Shown one piece after another: positions 25,501 to 36,520 of a stretch of DNA of 64,000 nucleotides. Source of the stretch: Telmatactis stephensoni. Taxonomy: Eukaryota; Cnidaria; Anthozoa; Actiniaria; Isophelliidae. The notes below the pieces were generated by a model, which did not search any database, was not told the DNA's origin, and was given only the letters and a program-made list of their open reading frames with translations. A program made the position numbers and the translations under genes. Location of the stretch: contig JALIZF010001629.1 of NCBI GenBank assembly GCA_029948255.1, forward strand, positions 186,001 through 250,000, in the 5' to 3' direction. How positions within the stretch are numbered: position 1 is the first letter of the stretch; each line of letters starts with the position of its first letter.

Positions 25501-28500
25501 CCATACACACCAAGGACATTTTACTCCACGGACATTTTTTATGACCCATACACACCAAGGAATAAAACTGGAGCATTGTTCTCGCAACAACCATTTTTCA
25601 TGACATCACGGTATACACAACTATGTTTGTGTGTATGGACTTAAATGATGGTGATGATTATGGATATTGATGATGTTACTGATAATCGCAGTAATTATGT
25701 AGTAATCTTTGTAGCATCAACGACATTATTAACAATAATAATTTTGAAATTTTTTAAAATTACCTTCTTCTCTTCTCTCCAGCCATGGAAGAAAACATGT
25801 TCAGCAACACCAAAGACAGCTCCACTTTCCCTGAAATCTTCCTCCGTCCACGTGAAAGCGTCCATATACCATTTAAGTACCAAACTTTCAAAGCAGATCA
25901 CAGCGTACCAGACCAATCCCCCTCTCACCCTCTTAAACCACAGACCACAACACTCAAAAGACTTACCAGTGTCCAAGACAATAAACTAGAGCCTCGCAGT
26001 ATCAAGATTTCCTTTGTCATGAAAGATAACCGACCTTTAGCCATACTAAACTTGAATATTGAACCACGCCCCCATGTTGTTGATCAGACGTTAAGGTTTT
26101 ATCATCCAGAGCAGTCGTTCTTGAAGAAGTCCATTCGTATGCCACCATGGCACTCTTTACCAGGTAAATACTAGTTATACAATGGTTTCTCGCGGCATAC
26201 CCTGTGATGTCCCACTCCGGCACACATGGTTCTCGACCAATCACAGTGCGCGTAATATACCAATTGTTATTATTGTTATGAATATTTATTACAGGTGCTC
26301 CTGTGATTGATGAAGAAGCTCCACCCAAAGTACATGTTCGCTGTAGTGATGTGAATGCAGTTTGTGAGGCCAGAAAAGTTAAATCTACTGAACCCCAAGA
26401 TGTTTTCTTGAAGGTCGCTTGTGGACCTTCTCCTTCAATCAAGCGTTTCTTTGTCCTCATGTATACCGATCCTTTTATGGCGAGCCCTTGTCAAACGTGG
26501 CAGTTTTATGTCCATTCATTACAAAGGTATATTATTTTGTTTTCTTTTTGTGTTTTTCGTTCATTCTTTCGCTCGTTAGGTCGTTCGTTAGTCTGTTCGT
26601 TAGGTCGTTCGTTAGTCTGTTCGTTAGGTTGTTCGTTAGTCTGTTCGTTAGGTCGTTCGTTAGTCTGTTCGTTAGGTCGTTCGTTAGTCTGTTCGTTAGG
26701 TCGTTCGTTAGTCTGTTCGTTAGGTCGTTCGTTAGTCTGTTCGTTAGGTCGTTCGTTAGTCTGTTCGTTAGGTCGTTCGTTAGTCTGTTCGTTAGGTCGT
26801 TCGTTAGTCTGTTCGTTAGGTCGTTCGTTAGTCTGTTCGTTAGGTCGTTCGTTAGTCTGTTCGTTAGATCGTTCGTTAGTCTGTTGGATAGGTCGTTCGT
26901 TAGTCTGCTCGTTAGGTCGTTCGTTAGTCTGCTCGTTAGGTCGTTCGTTAGTCTGTTCGTTAGGTCGTTCGTTAGTCTGTTCGTTAGGTCGTTCGTTAGT
27001 CTGTTCGTTAGGTCGTTCGTTAGTCTGTTGGATAGGTCGTTCGTTAGTCTGTTCGTTAGGTCGTTCGTTAGTCTGTTGGATAGGTCGTTCGTTAGTCTGT
27101 TCGTTAGGTCGTTCGTTAGTCTGTTCGTTAGTTCGTTAAGTTAGTCGGTGAGTCATTGAGTTATGAAGGCAATATGTTTATTAATCACTGATTGATTTAT
27201 TCTTTCATCCATTCCTTTAATCGTTTATTCGTTCATTCGTTTGTTCGCTCGTTCGTTCATTCATTCATTCATTCATTCATTCATTCATTCATTCATTTTC
27301 TTATTTTCATTGAAGAGTTGATATCAGTGCTATAGAAGGACAATCCAGCCGATTATCTGTTATTTTACGTGGAACCCAGTCCTCCAGACTTGTTCGATGC
27401 TACTCATCTCACCCAGAAGAACTTCAGGTAAACATGGCGGGATTTCTGTGTTGAATCCTGCATGTCTTTGGATCGTTCTTTTCCTGTACTTGGTTCATTG
27501 TGCCTTTCTCTATCGAAGTTTTCCTTGTAGTTCGAGATAGCAAGGTTCTATTTTTGAGTTAGTCTAGATATGAGCACAATGGGTTCTCTGTGTGAATCTA
27601 TGACCGGAAGACTGGGTAATACCACTTGATCGATTTCTTTCTTCCCAGGTAACGCCGTCAGATCCACTCATGTTGATGGCCAATGCCGTACAGGAAGTGA
27701 CGTTGACCCTCAACCCACTCACCTCCGGAGGTACTCGTTATATGCATGTCAACGTTGTTGGTATCCTTTTCTGTATACTGGGATTCGTGTCAGGGAAATA
27801 GAATGAAGTGTAAGTGGGGTTTTAAATTTTGATCAACTTCTAATTTGGTGTGATCATGTTCTTTGGACGTGCAATCTCTTTGTTATCCTGTTGTCTTTCC
27901 CTGCCCTTTCTCTAGCCTCATGGACACACGTCTCTGGTTCCAGAATTGTCTGTATTTGGTTTTCCTGTTAGAGCACATTTCGTATGAGTGTGAAACGTGC
28001 CGTGCCGTGCCGTGCCGTGACCGCCGTGTTGTCCATGACAAGGTTTGAAATTCCTGCCGTAACTGTTTTGTGACCGTGCGATGCCGTTTTCGCAGTCATA
28101 CGAAATCTACACTATCGGTTAAGACTTGACACTAGGCTTAACTACTACTGAGAAGAACAATGCGGCAACCTGACTACGCATGCACGAGACTTCTTTCTTT
28201 AGATTTTCCCATATCATGTCTTTGAGCATAATTTTGAACACGGGTGGAGATAGGAAAGTAGTAAGTAAAAAAGGCAGGCGACAGGATATAGTGCAAAGTA
28301 TATCTGTCTTTTACCATTCTTCCTTTGAGTTCAAAAATAGCTGGGTTCTACTGTTTTCATAGTTGTTGTTCCTAGTTTTCCCTCAGCAAAAGCTGAGGAC
28401 AGGAATCCCACTTTTCTTGTTAGACCTTAACACTAAACAGACACTGAGTTTCATCAGCTAGTACGTACGTGGTTAGTGTGCGCATCGTGTCAAAAGCCAG

Positions 28501-30313
28501 TCATCTCTAAAGCATTTGAATTACAGCTTCAAGTTGGTGGTGGAAAAGGCTCAAACAAGGTACAATTAACGTAACAGACAATGGGTTACTATAGATAAAC
28601 AAAACAGTTTTCAACAAGAAAAATTCACGAACTAAGCCAAGTGCACATAAGTGAAGCGCAACTTTTTCAACTTCATTTTATCTCTTTCCTCTTTTCTTTC
28701 TTCCATTCTTCTCTTCATCCATTGTTTTCAATTCCTCCAATTGTCTTTCCTTTACTTTTATTTCACCTCTCTTTTAGTGATTTCTCTTTTCCTTTCAAAC
28801 AGGAAATAGCCTTTCTGTTTCCTATCTATTGTTTTAGGTTTTGCGTCTCTATATTGTTTTCTTCCCTCGTTCTATTTAGTTTTGTGTGTGGTATTTATCT
28901 TGATTGGTTATTGTTTTCTTACAGCGTGTGTCGTTCACCAACCCTTACCCATCACGCAAAGTCTTCCATCTAAAATGCAATAGATCTGATTTATTACAGT
29001 TTAAAGAAAGTGCAATTGAGGTTTGTAGACTTGACATATTTGCTTTTAAAAGTACACAGGTCAATAGATGCGATTATAGTTTTCATTCCACTTTTCACTC
29101 CTATCTATCCCTCCCAGTCGTTCTAATTCAAGCATTTTCAAAAAAAGAATCTGAATGTATAACCGCGTAGTTTTGTAGAATGAGAGTGTTGTCAGAAATT
29201 CAAAAGGATTAAAACTTGAGTTTAAATTGTGTTTGTTTAAAGAGGGTAGTATGTAACAGTTAAACTGATAAACTTGTTTTATTTTTATTTTTTATTTTAT
29301 TTACTTCGCCATAAGGCAGGAACGCCGCTACAGCTTGACCAATTACAGCGGGCCCATTAAATTACAATAACAAAATGATTAAAATGTACGTAAATTTAAA
29401 AGCAACAAGTCACTGGTCTTGTAAGGTTTCTGCTTGAGTTACATGTTGGGCAGATGGTTTTCCATGTTCTTGGATCTTCAGGATCATACGTGTTGGTTAA
29501 TACAAGTCTATAGTACTTTTTTAGGGTACCTTTGAAGCATTCCAAATTCATAGACAGTGACAGTTCAAGATCATTGGCCAGCGTGTTCCAGATTCTTGTG
29601 GTTCTGATGTAAAACGATCTTTGATTTGATCTTTGTGGTCCTCTAAACAGAACTAAATAACAAGTTCAAGTTCAAGTTTCAAGTTTTTTTTTTTGTTTTT
29701 GTTTTTACAGTAATAATTACAAGTAGTAATAGTGCTGGCCCGCAGTAATAGCTAGGCTAGTCGAGGCGGGCAGCATTGAAATATAAGATATTGTTACAGG
29801 CACTTTTTTTTAACTGAAATAAACATCACATACGGGAAATAAGAATCCCAGCTGGCCAGGAGATACCGGTTGGTTATTTACAATCATGGTCGAGAAGTTG
29901 AATTTGAACTAAATTTATTGAAAATCCGTTTATGAGTTTCTCAGTGTTATTTGACTTTGAGTCGGCACTTTGTCCAAAGACCCCTTTACGGGCCAGTTTA
30001 TTTACGTACAAATTAGTTACGGGAGTACTCGCGCGCCCGCAAACTTGCCTTACCTGTAAAATCATAAAAACTGAAAATATACTGACACACTTTATCTGCA
30101 TGGACGTTTATGGGGTCTTTGAGAAACAGGTCCCTAAGTAGATCGTTCTTACAGTAATATATTCCTTTTCAGGTTGGCCCAGGTGAGTCTAAGCATATTG
30201 GACTTAGATTCTCACCCCAACAAACCGCTGGTACTCAGCAACTTATGATATTTATTAACGACACCGAAGGCAAGAATGAAGAAACCTTTAGCATAAGTGC
30301 TGTGTATAGATAG
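10581..30313 (+). CDS. NPHP4: Nephrocystin-4, complete 27-exon gene
   Basis: Scaffold of the ciliary transition zone that works with NPHP1 and RPGRIP1-type proteins (family knowledge). Exons: 10581-10745, 12259-12405, 13241-13307, 14319-14418, 15915-15979, 16681-16833, 16915-16982, 17736-17816, 18035-18091, 19159-19294, 19826-19971, 21330-21515, 21578-21828, 22178-22220, 22458-22570, 22689-22880, 23000-23068, 23492-23738, 24400-24888, 25072-25357, 25783-26163, 26295-26526, 27316-27427, 27649-27760, 28441-28559, 28925-29020, 30173-30313. The total is 4254 nt, 1417 aa, close to the human length of about 1426. Family landmarks are FTFQFYRFP (exon 17), [14 protein letters not shown] (18), [11 protein letters not shown] (20), [20 protein letters not shown] (21), VHVRCSD (22) and FTNPYPSRK (26). 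The N-terminus is C2-like, residues about 458-592 are a low-complexity Ser/Pro linker, and the C-terminal half is beta-rich, MSP/Ig-like. No signal peptide or membrane segment. All phases close, with no stop or frameshift. Confidence 0.96.
11431..11965. repeat. 38-bp minisatellite in NPHP4 intron 1
   Basis: Fourteen units of 38 bp centred on TGTCCACCCCTGGAATGTG. Variant bases show that units 2-4 and 7-9 are the same series, a five-unit (190-bp) higher-order duplication. The array is free of stops in several frames, which creates spurious ORFs on both strands. Confidence 0.97.
12918..13145 (+). mobile_element. tRNA-derived SINE, family A (5'-truncated)
   Basis: Begins near the B box (CAAGTTCGATCC) and continues with the body shared with copies at 405-617 and 48,490-48,745, ending in a T-rich run. 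The A-box half is missing or replaced. It lies in NPHP4 intron 2. Confidence 0.7.
13443..14190. mobile_element. TIR-bearing non-autonomous element, family D, copy 1
   Basis: The left end GGTTTTCACCTACGTCATCG is mirrored by GATGACGTCACATGAAAACC at the right end. A central palindrome GCCGCCATATTGGTGTACA / TGTACACCAACATGGCGG lies near 13,811-13,856. A second copy of the same plan occurs at 40,573-41,152 in an ARHGEF10 intron. No coding capacity. NPHP4 intron 3. Confidence 0.75.
14672..15096. mobile_element. TIR-bearing non-autonomous element with G-run ends
   Basis: The left end has a G-run, GACTCC, then GACGGGGATGCTCGTCG. The right end is the inverse: CGACGAGCATCCCCGTC, GGAGTC and a C-run. Inside, CCCTAAAAGGTACC recurs at least five times. 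No ORF. NPHP4 intron 4. Confidence 0.75.
15165..15306 (+). pseudogene. C-terminal scrap of a non-LTR reverse transcriptase
   Basis: A short frame reads [20 protein letters not shown], resembling the conserved WN-LP-tail of CR1/Jockey-type RT C-termini. The rest of the ORF is absent. NPHP4 intron 4, sense orientation. Confidence 0.55.
16040..16600. repeat. 22-bp minisatellite in NPHP4 intron 5
   Basis: Diverged tandem units around AGTAAGTGGTTGGTAAGGTG. Each unit contains GGTAAG or GTAAGT, which look like 5' splice-donor sites. Confidence 0.9.
17470..17655. mobile_element. Hairpin MITE in NPHP4 intron 7
   Basis: Imperfect palindrome centred near 17,578. TTGTCCAAGTAAACATTGAT pairs with ATCAATAATGTTTACTTGGA, and the outer arms pair CATGCTATC with GATAGCATG. 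Confidence 0.7.
17797..17850 (+). repeat. Tandem duplication of an NPHP4 splice donor
   Basis: The 3' end of exon 8 and its donor (AATCTAGACAGATTACACAG then GGTAGGTT) are repeated immediately downstream. The first donor, after 17,816, is the in-frame choice; using the second would bring in a TGA. Confidence 0.9.
18268..18815. mobile_element. TIR element, family G, with 10-bp target duplication
   Basis: Inverted termini AGTCTCCCTCGCAGCC...GGCTGCAAGGGAGACT extend about 90 bp each (to TTCAACAGGCGCAACATTCC). GGTTTCCTGT flanks both sides as a likely 10-bp target duplication. No ORF. NPHP4 intron 9. A 72-bp relative is at 37,047-37,118. Confidence 0.85.
19632..19765. repeat. Pyrimidine-rich (CCTT)n microsatellite
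   Basis: Imperfect CCTT/CCCT repeats in NPHP4 intron 10, upstream of the acceptor at 19,825. Confidence 0.9.
23188..23209. repeat. Poly-G run in NPHP4 intron 17
   Basis: An uninterrupted G-run of about 22 bases; length may be unreliable in assembly. Confidence 0.9.
23345..23508 (+). repeat. 41-bp tandem repeats that include the exon 18 acceptor
   Basis: Four units beginning TGATGTGGTTTATGTACTAG at 23345, 23386, 23427 and 23468. Each unit reproduces the ...TACTAG/G acceptor and the first coding bases TTTACATCAAGG. Only the last unit, with a short TATA insertion, opens the true exon 18 at 23,492. Confidence 0.9.
23960..24385. repeat. (ATTC)n / (GTCC)n microsatellite in NPHP4 intron 18
   Basis: Long ATTC tetranucleotide tract, a GTCC block at about 24,178-24,205, then diverged ATCC/ATTC units up to the poly-T before exon 19. 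It produces spurious His/Ser/Phe ORFs. Confidence 0.95.
26560..27140. repeat. 24-bp minisatellite in NPHP4 intron 22
   Basis: About 24 units of TCGTTCGTTAGTCTGTTCG plus TTAGG. Because 24 is divisible by 3 and the units lack stops, the frame of exon 22 runs on through the array as RSLVCSLG octapeptides to about 27,139. A related ATTC/GTTC tract follows at 27,205-27,298. Confidence 0.95.
27969..28112. mobile_element. MITE family H copy (TTCGTATGA termini)
   Basis: Starts with TTTCGTATGAGTGTGAAACG and ends with CAGTCATACGAAATCTAC, enclosing CGTGCCGTGACCG-type repeats and AATTCCTGCCGTAAC. NPHP4 intron 24. Confidence 0.75.
29275..29661 (-). pseudogene. Non-LTR reverse transcriptase C-terminal fragment, antisense to NPHP4
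   Basis: On the minus strand 29,661-29,396 reads in frame through [34 protein letters not shown] and [10 protein letters not shown] to a stop. This is the tail of a retrotransposon RT type I associate with corals (recalled, not searched). The 3' untranslated part continues to an A-rich tail (T-rich on plus) near 29,275. 5'-truncated. NPHP4 intron 26. Confidence 0.75.
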
Positions 30314-30364
30314 AAGGATCCATTTAGATTATTGTATTGCTGTATATAAAGAGATAAGAGGAGT

Positions 30365-30845
30365 TTATTAACGTTGATTTCCTATGACCGTGAAAACCAT
30401 ACGACTCACACTAAAACAGTTTTCGTATGACTGTGAAAATGACACTGTACGGTAACGGCACGGTTACGGCAAGGAATTTCAAATAGAGCAGATTTCGTAT
30501 GAGTGTGAAACGTACCGCGCCGTGCCGTGACCGTGTCAGTGCCGTGTTGTCTATAGAGCGGATTTCGTATGACTGGGAAAACGATACGGTCACGGTACGG
30601 TTACGGCAGGAATTTCGGATGTTTTTGTAGACAACACGGCACTGACACGACCACGGTACGGCGCGGTAAGTTTCCCACTCATACGAAAACCGCTCTAAAA
30701 AAACATTCGAAATTCCTGCCGTAGCTGTTCCGTGACCGTGCGGTGCCGTTTTCACAGTCATACGAAATCTACTCTATTTTTATAGATATCACAGCACTGA
30801 CACGGTCACAGCACGGTCCGTTTCCAACTCATTCGAACACCGGGT
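30365..30845. mobile_element. MITE family H cluster (nested or tandem copies)
   Basis: Several inverted and direct copies of TTCGTATGACTGTGAAAA, CACGGTTACGGCAGGAATTT and GCCGTGACCGTGTCAGTGCC lie side by side just after the NPHP4 stop. They may form part of its 3' end region. Confidence 0.75.
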
Positions 30846-30849
30846 TCGA

Positions 30850-31310
30850 ACAATGCTTTAACCATGCCTCGATGGCCTCGATTCGGTACGGCTTTTCAGA
30901 ACATCTTACTTTCCGTATGGTTTGTAGTATATCCCCACCATGTCTCAATGTGCTCGTGTCAATAACGTGATTGGTATTGGGCGTTATTAAAGCGTAAACG
31001 TGTCGTCAAAGTGGCTTTTTTAGTTTCCGTGCATTACGCGTATATGGTCGTGTCGTGAATGTTTGATCTTCCTTGCGTGTAACGTTACTGGCTTATGTTG
31101 CGTGTCAGTGAACTCATCCGTACTACGTAAGTGACTGGTCGTAAACGGATCGTAAGAGTGCATGTTACTCCATGTTTACGCTTTAATAACCCATGTAATT
31201 GCTGCGAGCGAAGCGAGCAGCTTACTATTCGTGCAAAGCTCGAGCTTTTCAGCGATTTTCTCGTGACGTCAAAAAACGTCATCATAATCAGTTAACGTTA
31301 ATGCATGGTC
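30850..31310. other. Intergenic, no gene seen
   Basis: No coding signal. Contains short foldbacks such as CTGCTCGC/GCGAGCAG near 31,200 and dispersed ACG-rich words. Confidence 0.5.
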
Positions 31311-31325
31311 AGTGGTCACTGGATA

Positions 31326-31911
31326 TACAAGTTGTGGATATAAAAGAGTGTTGGTAAGTATGTTGTAATGGATATCTTTAATTTTGTATCTTTGACTGGT
31401 AAATAATTAGGGCAATTTTGCTTATTGTTCTTTTAATTTTAGTCAGTCTTTGAATCAATTTTGAGGTAAGTTGAAACTTAAGTTTATGTGCTATCATGTT
31501 CGATATCATGTCGAATTCAACCCTCATTCGTCAGTGCAAATATTTATAAAGGTCACAGGCTAGTGACGTTTTACAGGCAGTTTAGTGATGGTTTTAGAGA
31601 AAGACAATGATCTTTTATGAGTTTGTCCGCACTTTTGTTGCTGCCTGTAAAACGTCACTACTAAAGAAACAGCCTTTGACCTTTATGAATATTTGTAGAT
31701 AGCACAAAAGCTTGGGTTTCAGCTTACCGATCTAACACGATCACGCAGCTTGATAATTCTCTCAAAACTGATTCAAAGACTGACTAAAATTAAAAGAACA
31801 ATAAGCAAAATTTGTATTAACAATATCGCTAATTATTTACCAGTCAAAGATACAAAAGAAATCCATTACAATTCACTTACCAACGCAATTTTATAACCAC
31901 AACTACTTGTA
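31326..31911. mobile_element. Large foldback element (about 586 bp)
   Basis: Two long arms, 31,326-31,580 and 31,642-31,911, are imperfect reverse complements. Outer pairs are GTTGGTAAGT/ACTTACCAAC and GTATCTTTGACTGGTAAATA/TATTTACCAGTCAAAGATAC; the inner pair is TAGTGACGTTTTACAGGCAG/CTGCCTGTAAAACGTCACTA. The loop is about 60 bp. No ORF. Confidence 0.85.
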
Positions 31912-33187
31912 CGTTTACTTAGGGTTTCACGGGTTAAATTACCCACTCTCAATTGTTGCTGTATACCTTGCATACTCGCAGCACTTCACTTTCTATTAGA
32001 AATGGCTAGTATATAGTTTCTTCTCAGTGAGTTTAATCGTAATTCAACTTGCATTTTAGTTCTCGCCTTGAAATATTTATTCCAGAAAATTATATAGTCT
32101 ATATATTTGAAAATATCTTCGAAAAGAATAAAAGGAATAAAAATACTTCAAAACTCTTATTTCGTTTCTATTTTAATCGGTCGATATCCATTATATTCTG
32201 TGGACTTATTCGACAAAATAGATTTATTTTGCTAGAGAGTGGACAGAGACGCAGAATACGCCATAGATGCTATTTCTGTCTTTCTATCCCCTCCCTTGTC
32301 GGAGTCCCATCAATGAAAAAAATCCCCATTCCCCTTCCCCTAGTAATTTTAGTATTCCATGCGAAGTTACTCCTTTGGGAGCCAATGGTTTCCTGTATTC
32401 TGACATGACGCAAATGGTTTTGAACTTTGAGAATAATGAGGTCTCGGTACCTCCCAGTAACGAATCAGCCAATCAGAATGCACTTTGTAAGTATCTAGAA
32501 AACTGACACGTGTGTCAGTTGATGAAACCATTCATTCCATGATGATACTGAGTTGTTCATTTTACTCTAGTAACTACATCGTATCTCGTCTCCTTTGATC
32601 ATGTACAAGGTATAACTTGCTTTAGGTCCAACTCCTGATATTGACGTCAAAGTTTAACACAAAAGAGAAGCTGTAAACAATTGATGTTTTTGATAATTTC
32701 ATGGTTAACTCATTAACTTGATTTTAAATGATAAGTGCTAGACATTAGGACCGTTTGGAGTGTTTGGTTTCCGTTGTTTTTGCCTTACGATAGCTACAGA
32801 ACTAGATGTAAAAGATTGGAAGAACGCACGCGTTGAGGCGCGAAATGCCCACAGCACGTGTCTGCTGGATAAACCTTTTGTTTTACCGTACGCCTTTTTT
32901 GTCTCAGACACAAAATACTTTAGGTCACAAAAACGAACATGGAACTTGCCCTAAATATAAATGCATCCACAAATTTATTTCATTTTAAAAAGGTATTTAA
33001 AGAATTCACAAAAATTGAAGAAATGTTTACAAAAATACAAAAAGCGAAAATTTTCATCAGAATCAAATGACACTTATGAATTTAAATATAATGGAAACTC
33101 AGATCTGTCCAATCAAATTTTCCAAAAATAGAAGCTATTTGCATTTTTTGACAAGAAGTTAGCCAATCAGAACGCAGTATTTTCTTT

Positions 33188-33197
33188 GTTTTCCCGC
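33188..33197 (+). promoter_or_regulatory. E2F-like TTTTCCCGCC site upstream of the acidic repeat gene
   Basis: TTTTCCCGCC sits about 110 bp before the ATG at 33,307, in a pyrimidine-rich stretch without a TATA box. It matches the E2F consensus by sequence only. Confidence 0.3.
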
Positions 33198-33306
33198 CTT
33201 TGACTTTTTTCCCTTCTTTGGCGTCTTTCACTTTCTGACTCTTGTTCTTTCAGTGCGGTTGTTGTCGAGGGTTTTTCATTCTTCTTCATTTTTAAGCGTT
33301 CTTATA

Positions 33307-35862
33307 ATGGCTGACGTTTGTCCTGAGTTGAAGAGAGATAGCACAATGGCAGTTACTGCAAAGGTATGGTTTTTAGTCGTCGATTAGAGTGGTTTTCCTC
33401 CGCTCTCCAGGGAAAACAAAACTCGCTCACTGAATGTTCTTTTTCGCTTTCCAAAACTAAGGAGGGAGAAGCATTCCTCGAAACGCAAGGAAAGGTCCAC
33501 GACGAAGCCAAAACTAGAGCTCAACAGAAGAATATCGAAGAGAATGCTAACTGCGAAGAAGCTGAAGGAGAAGAAAGTCCGAATAAATTGTCAAGAACAA
33601 CAACAATGGCCGCTACAGCCAAAGTACTTCAATGAACTGTCAAACTGACTTTTAACTTGATTTTTGTCTTCTATCCTTATCAAACCGCTTATCGCCCTTT
33701 TATTTTTCCTTCAGGAGGGCAATGAATTATTGGCTGGAGAGGAACTAGGAAAAACTCGAGGAGAAACCGAAAATTTAAAGGAAAACGCCGAGAAAGAAGA
33801 CGCAAATGGCGTTGAAGACGCGAATGTCGAAGAGAACAAAGATGAAGCAGACGACGATGAGAAACCCACTTTGAAACGCGAAGGTACCATGGCAGTGACG
33901 GCCAAGGTAAAAGCGTGATTAATCAAGTATACATGTTTAATTGTACTGCTCATAAATTGAAATTTTAATTCAGGAAGGCGCAGTTCTTCTAGAAGGACAC
34001 GACACCGAAGCAGGGACACGTGCCGAAGCGAAAGCCGTGCAAGAGGCCTTGAAAGAGAGCACAGAAGAAAACGGAGAAAAAGAAGAAGAAGAGAAACCTG
34101 ATTTAAAACGAAAATCGACCATGGATGTAACTGTCGAGGTAAGATTCTGTACAAACTCGACTTGTTTTAGTTGAATACCGGTTGTTTCTGCGAACTTTTC
34201 AAAGCGCTTTGACGGGTATTCTTTTGTTTGAATATGTGCATGATTTTTGTAAAGGTGTCAAACGAAGCGCTTTGGAGATTCTTTTCAATGAACTTATAAC
34301 TTTTGGCAGCTTTAATTGGTATTTTAATGCTTTGGAGAGCTTTATTGAGTTGAAATTCTCTCAGGAGTCGAATCTGTGATCGATAACGTGAAAAGCGTGG
34401 GATACCATGTGTTCTACACTTTGAACAATGTTTGAGCTTGTTTCACTATTGTTTAAGTTTAAAGACCTCTAAATCTCTAAGTACATGCAAACCCAAGGGA
34501 CACACACTGTATACAATCGCTTAAAGCCATCAAATTTAAGATCTGAATTATTTTCAACCCATCAAAATTAAATTCTGTGTACTTCCGGTTGAAAGTGTTA
34601 TTCCAAGGTATTCGAAAAACAGTCCAAGAAAAAAAGTCCGAACTTTAAAAACATGAAAAAAATTCAAGATCTTAGGTTCAGAATCATACGTAGCAACCGT
34701 TTGTATACAAAATATTGAGATCTGATAAATCTGTACTAAATATTGCAGAATTGATAAACTTTGATAGTGTTGAAATTTTATCTAAAAATATAATCTTAGC
34801 GAAAACAATGCGAAACGAAGTAATAAGCTTTGTATTGCAGGAACCTAAAAAATGAGCAAATATGATTAAATTTAACTGGAAAAAAATTTCACTTATTTAT
34901 GCAAATATTCTGTTTAATAGTCATGCCACATTAGTCTGTTTACTTATATGATAGAAGATTAAAATATTTTATGACTTTTCATTAAATGAAGATTAAATTA
35001 AATTCTCTTTCTTTTTATTCATTCCTTGTGGATGACGAATTGAAAACTTTTTGAAGAAATTATTTCTTTTAGGTTAACTTTTAGTTGTCTGTTCATGAAA
35101 GGTTGCCATAATCAAGACTGTCAAGTTAATTACATCACAATTTTCTCATAAATAATATATCAACCACTTTGTAGGAAGTCATGGTGATTATTTCTTATTT
35201 CTTCATGAAAAATCCTTTAAAGAATTACAAGATCTAGACTGTACTAAAATGAACTCCAGTAACTAATTTGCATGTGTTGAGTTAAATTATGTACTGGTCA
35301 TTGCACAGTCTCCATTGCTCAGGCAGCTAGTCTGATCACGGCTCTAGACTCCTAGTTTAAACATTACTTAAAAACATTACTTAATGTTTGTTTGTTTGTT
35401 TTTTGTTTACAAGTTAATTAGGTAAATTGGTCCATTTCTGTTTGTTTCAATGCTTTGTTTCAATCCACATCAGAATAATATACTGTAGAACTCATGAGAT
35501 AATTTTGTCAGTTTTTCTTTGTGTCAGTACATCTGGTTGTAATTAAAGGTATTCACTAATCTATACTATGGGGTCTGTATCAGTGTCTGAGTCAGAATTA
35601 TTAAATATTTGAGGCTAACCAAATCTATTTTACTGCCTAATCTTTAAAGTCTTTGGTAATTTGTCCAGAGCCCTTTTCATCCTTTTTGATTCTATTTGGA
35701 GGTCTTAAACAATGACAGTGAAACATTTTCTCATTCAAAAATAGGCACTCAGCTGCATTTATCTTCAATTTTGTCTGACTGCTTTTTTAACTTTGTTTGC
35801 AGGAAGGACAGGAGTTTATCAAAAAGAAGAAAGAAAGTGATGAAGAAGAAATCAAGGCTTAA
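33307..35862 (+). CDS. Acidic exon-repeat protein, unrecognised
   Basis: Exons 33307-33363, 33462-33623, 33715-33906, 33974-34138 and 35803-35862 give 211 aa. I do not recognise the family. Every exon but the last ends in a version of LKRxSTMAVTAK, and every exon but the first begins with EG plus a hydrophobic patch. So the repeat spans each splice junction and all introns are phase 0. Between these modules are 30-40 residue stretches rich in Glu, Lys and Asp. The basic-Ser/Thr part (KRDST, SRTTT, KREGT, KRKST) resembles basophilic kinase sites. No signal peptide, membrane segment or cysteine pattern, so a cytosolic or nuclear, largely disordered or helical protein is likely. Purifying selection is suggested by the conserved module and clean frame. 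A candidate AATAAA lies at 36,796. Confidence 0.82.
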
Positions 35863-36404
35863 AACTTCACTTCAAAGACATTCGTCAGCTTTTTATATCC
35901 CTGTGGGAAGGATGGGAACTTGTTGTACATTAGACAGATGTACAGGGCTGGGTTTGGTTGTTTGAAAGATGAAGAGTTTAAACTCAGTTACAATAGTTTT
36001 TAAATGTTAAATACTGTGTCAAGCTTCTGGTATGAGCATATTAGAACAAATGTGACATGGCATGACGGGGTGTTGATGGTTCCACTGAAAGGCAGTCTCT
36101 CTCTTTGGTCAAATTTTGTGGATGTGGAAGTCTTGTTTTTGCAAAAAGTTATCCCACAGTCTCTACTTTTGAAAACAAAGGAAATCAGTGAAAAGGGTCT
36201 TTGGCTCACCAAAAAGTCTCTTGACCATTCAACACCCATTTGCCATGGAATGAACTATGTCTTATTCTCAGTGTGCTGTTGTCCATAAAAACATTTGAAA
36301 TTCTGTGATTGTACCATTTCATGACATTATCATAGAAATATGAAAAGTGCTTTGTTCCAATCACTGATTACAGTCCACATGAAAGGATTTAAGAACATGC
36401 TGTT

Positions 36405-36520
36405 AGTGATTCTAGTATGTATGACTGTGAGCACGGTCACAGCATGGAATGGTTATGATAGGAATTTCCAATGATTTGATGGTCCATCTCACACTCATAT
36501 AAAAACTGTTCTTTACCACA
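36405..36520. mobile_element. MITE family H, diverged copy
   Basis: GTATGACTGTGAGCACGGTC, CACAGCATGG, GGAATTTCC and CACACTCATA match the order of the better copies at 30,365-30,845. It lies in the probable 3' UTR of the acidic gene. Confidence 0.55.
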
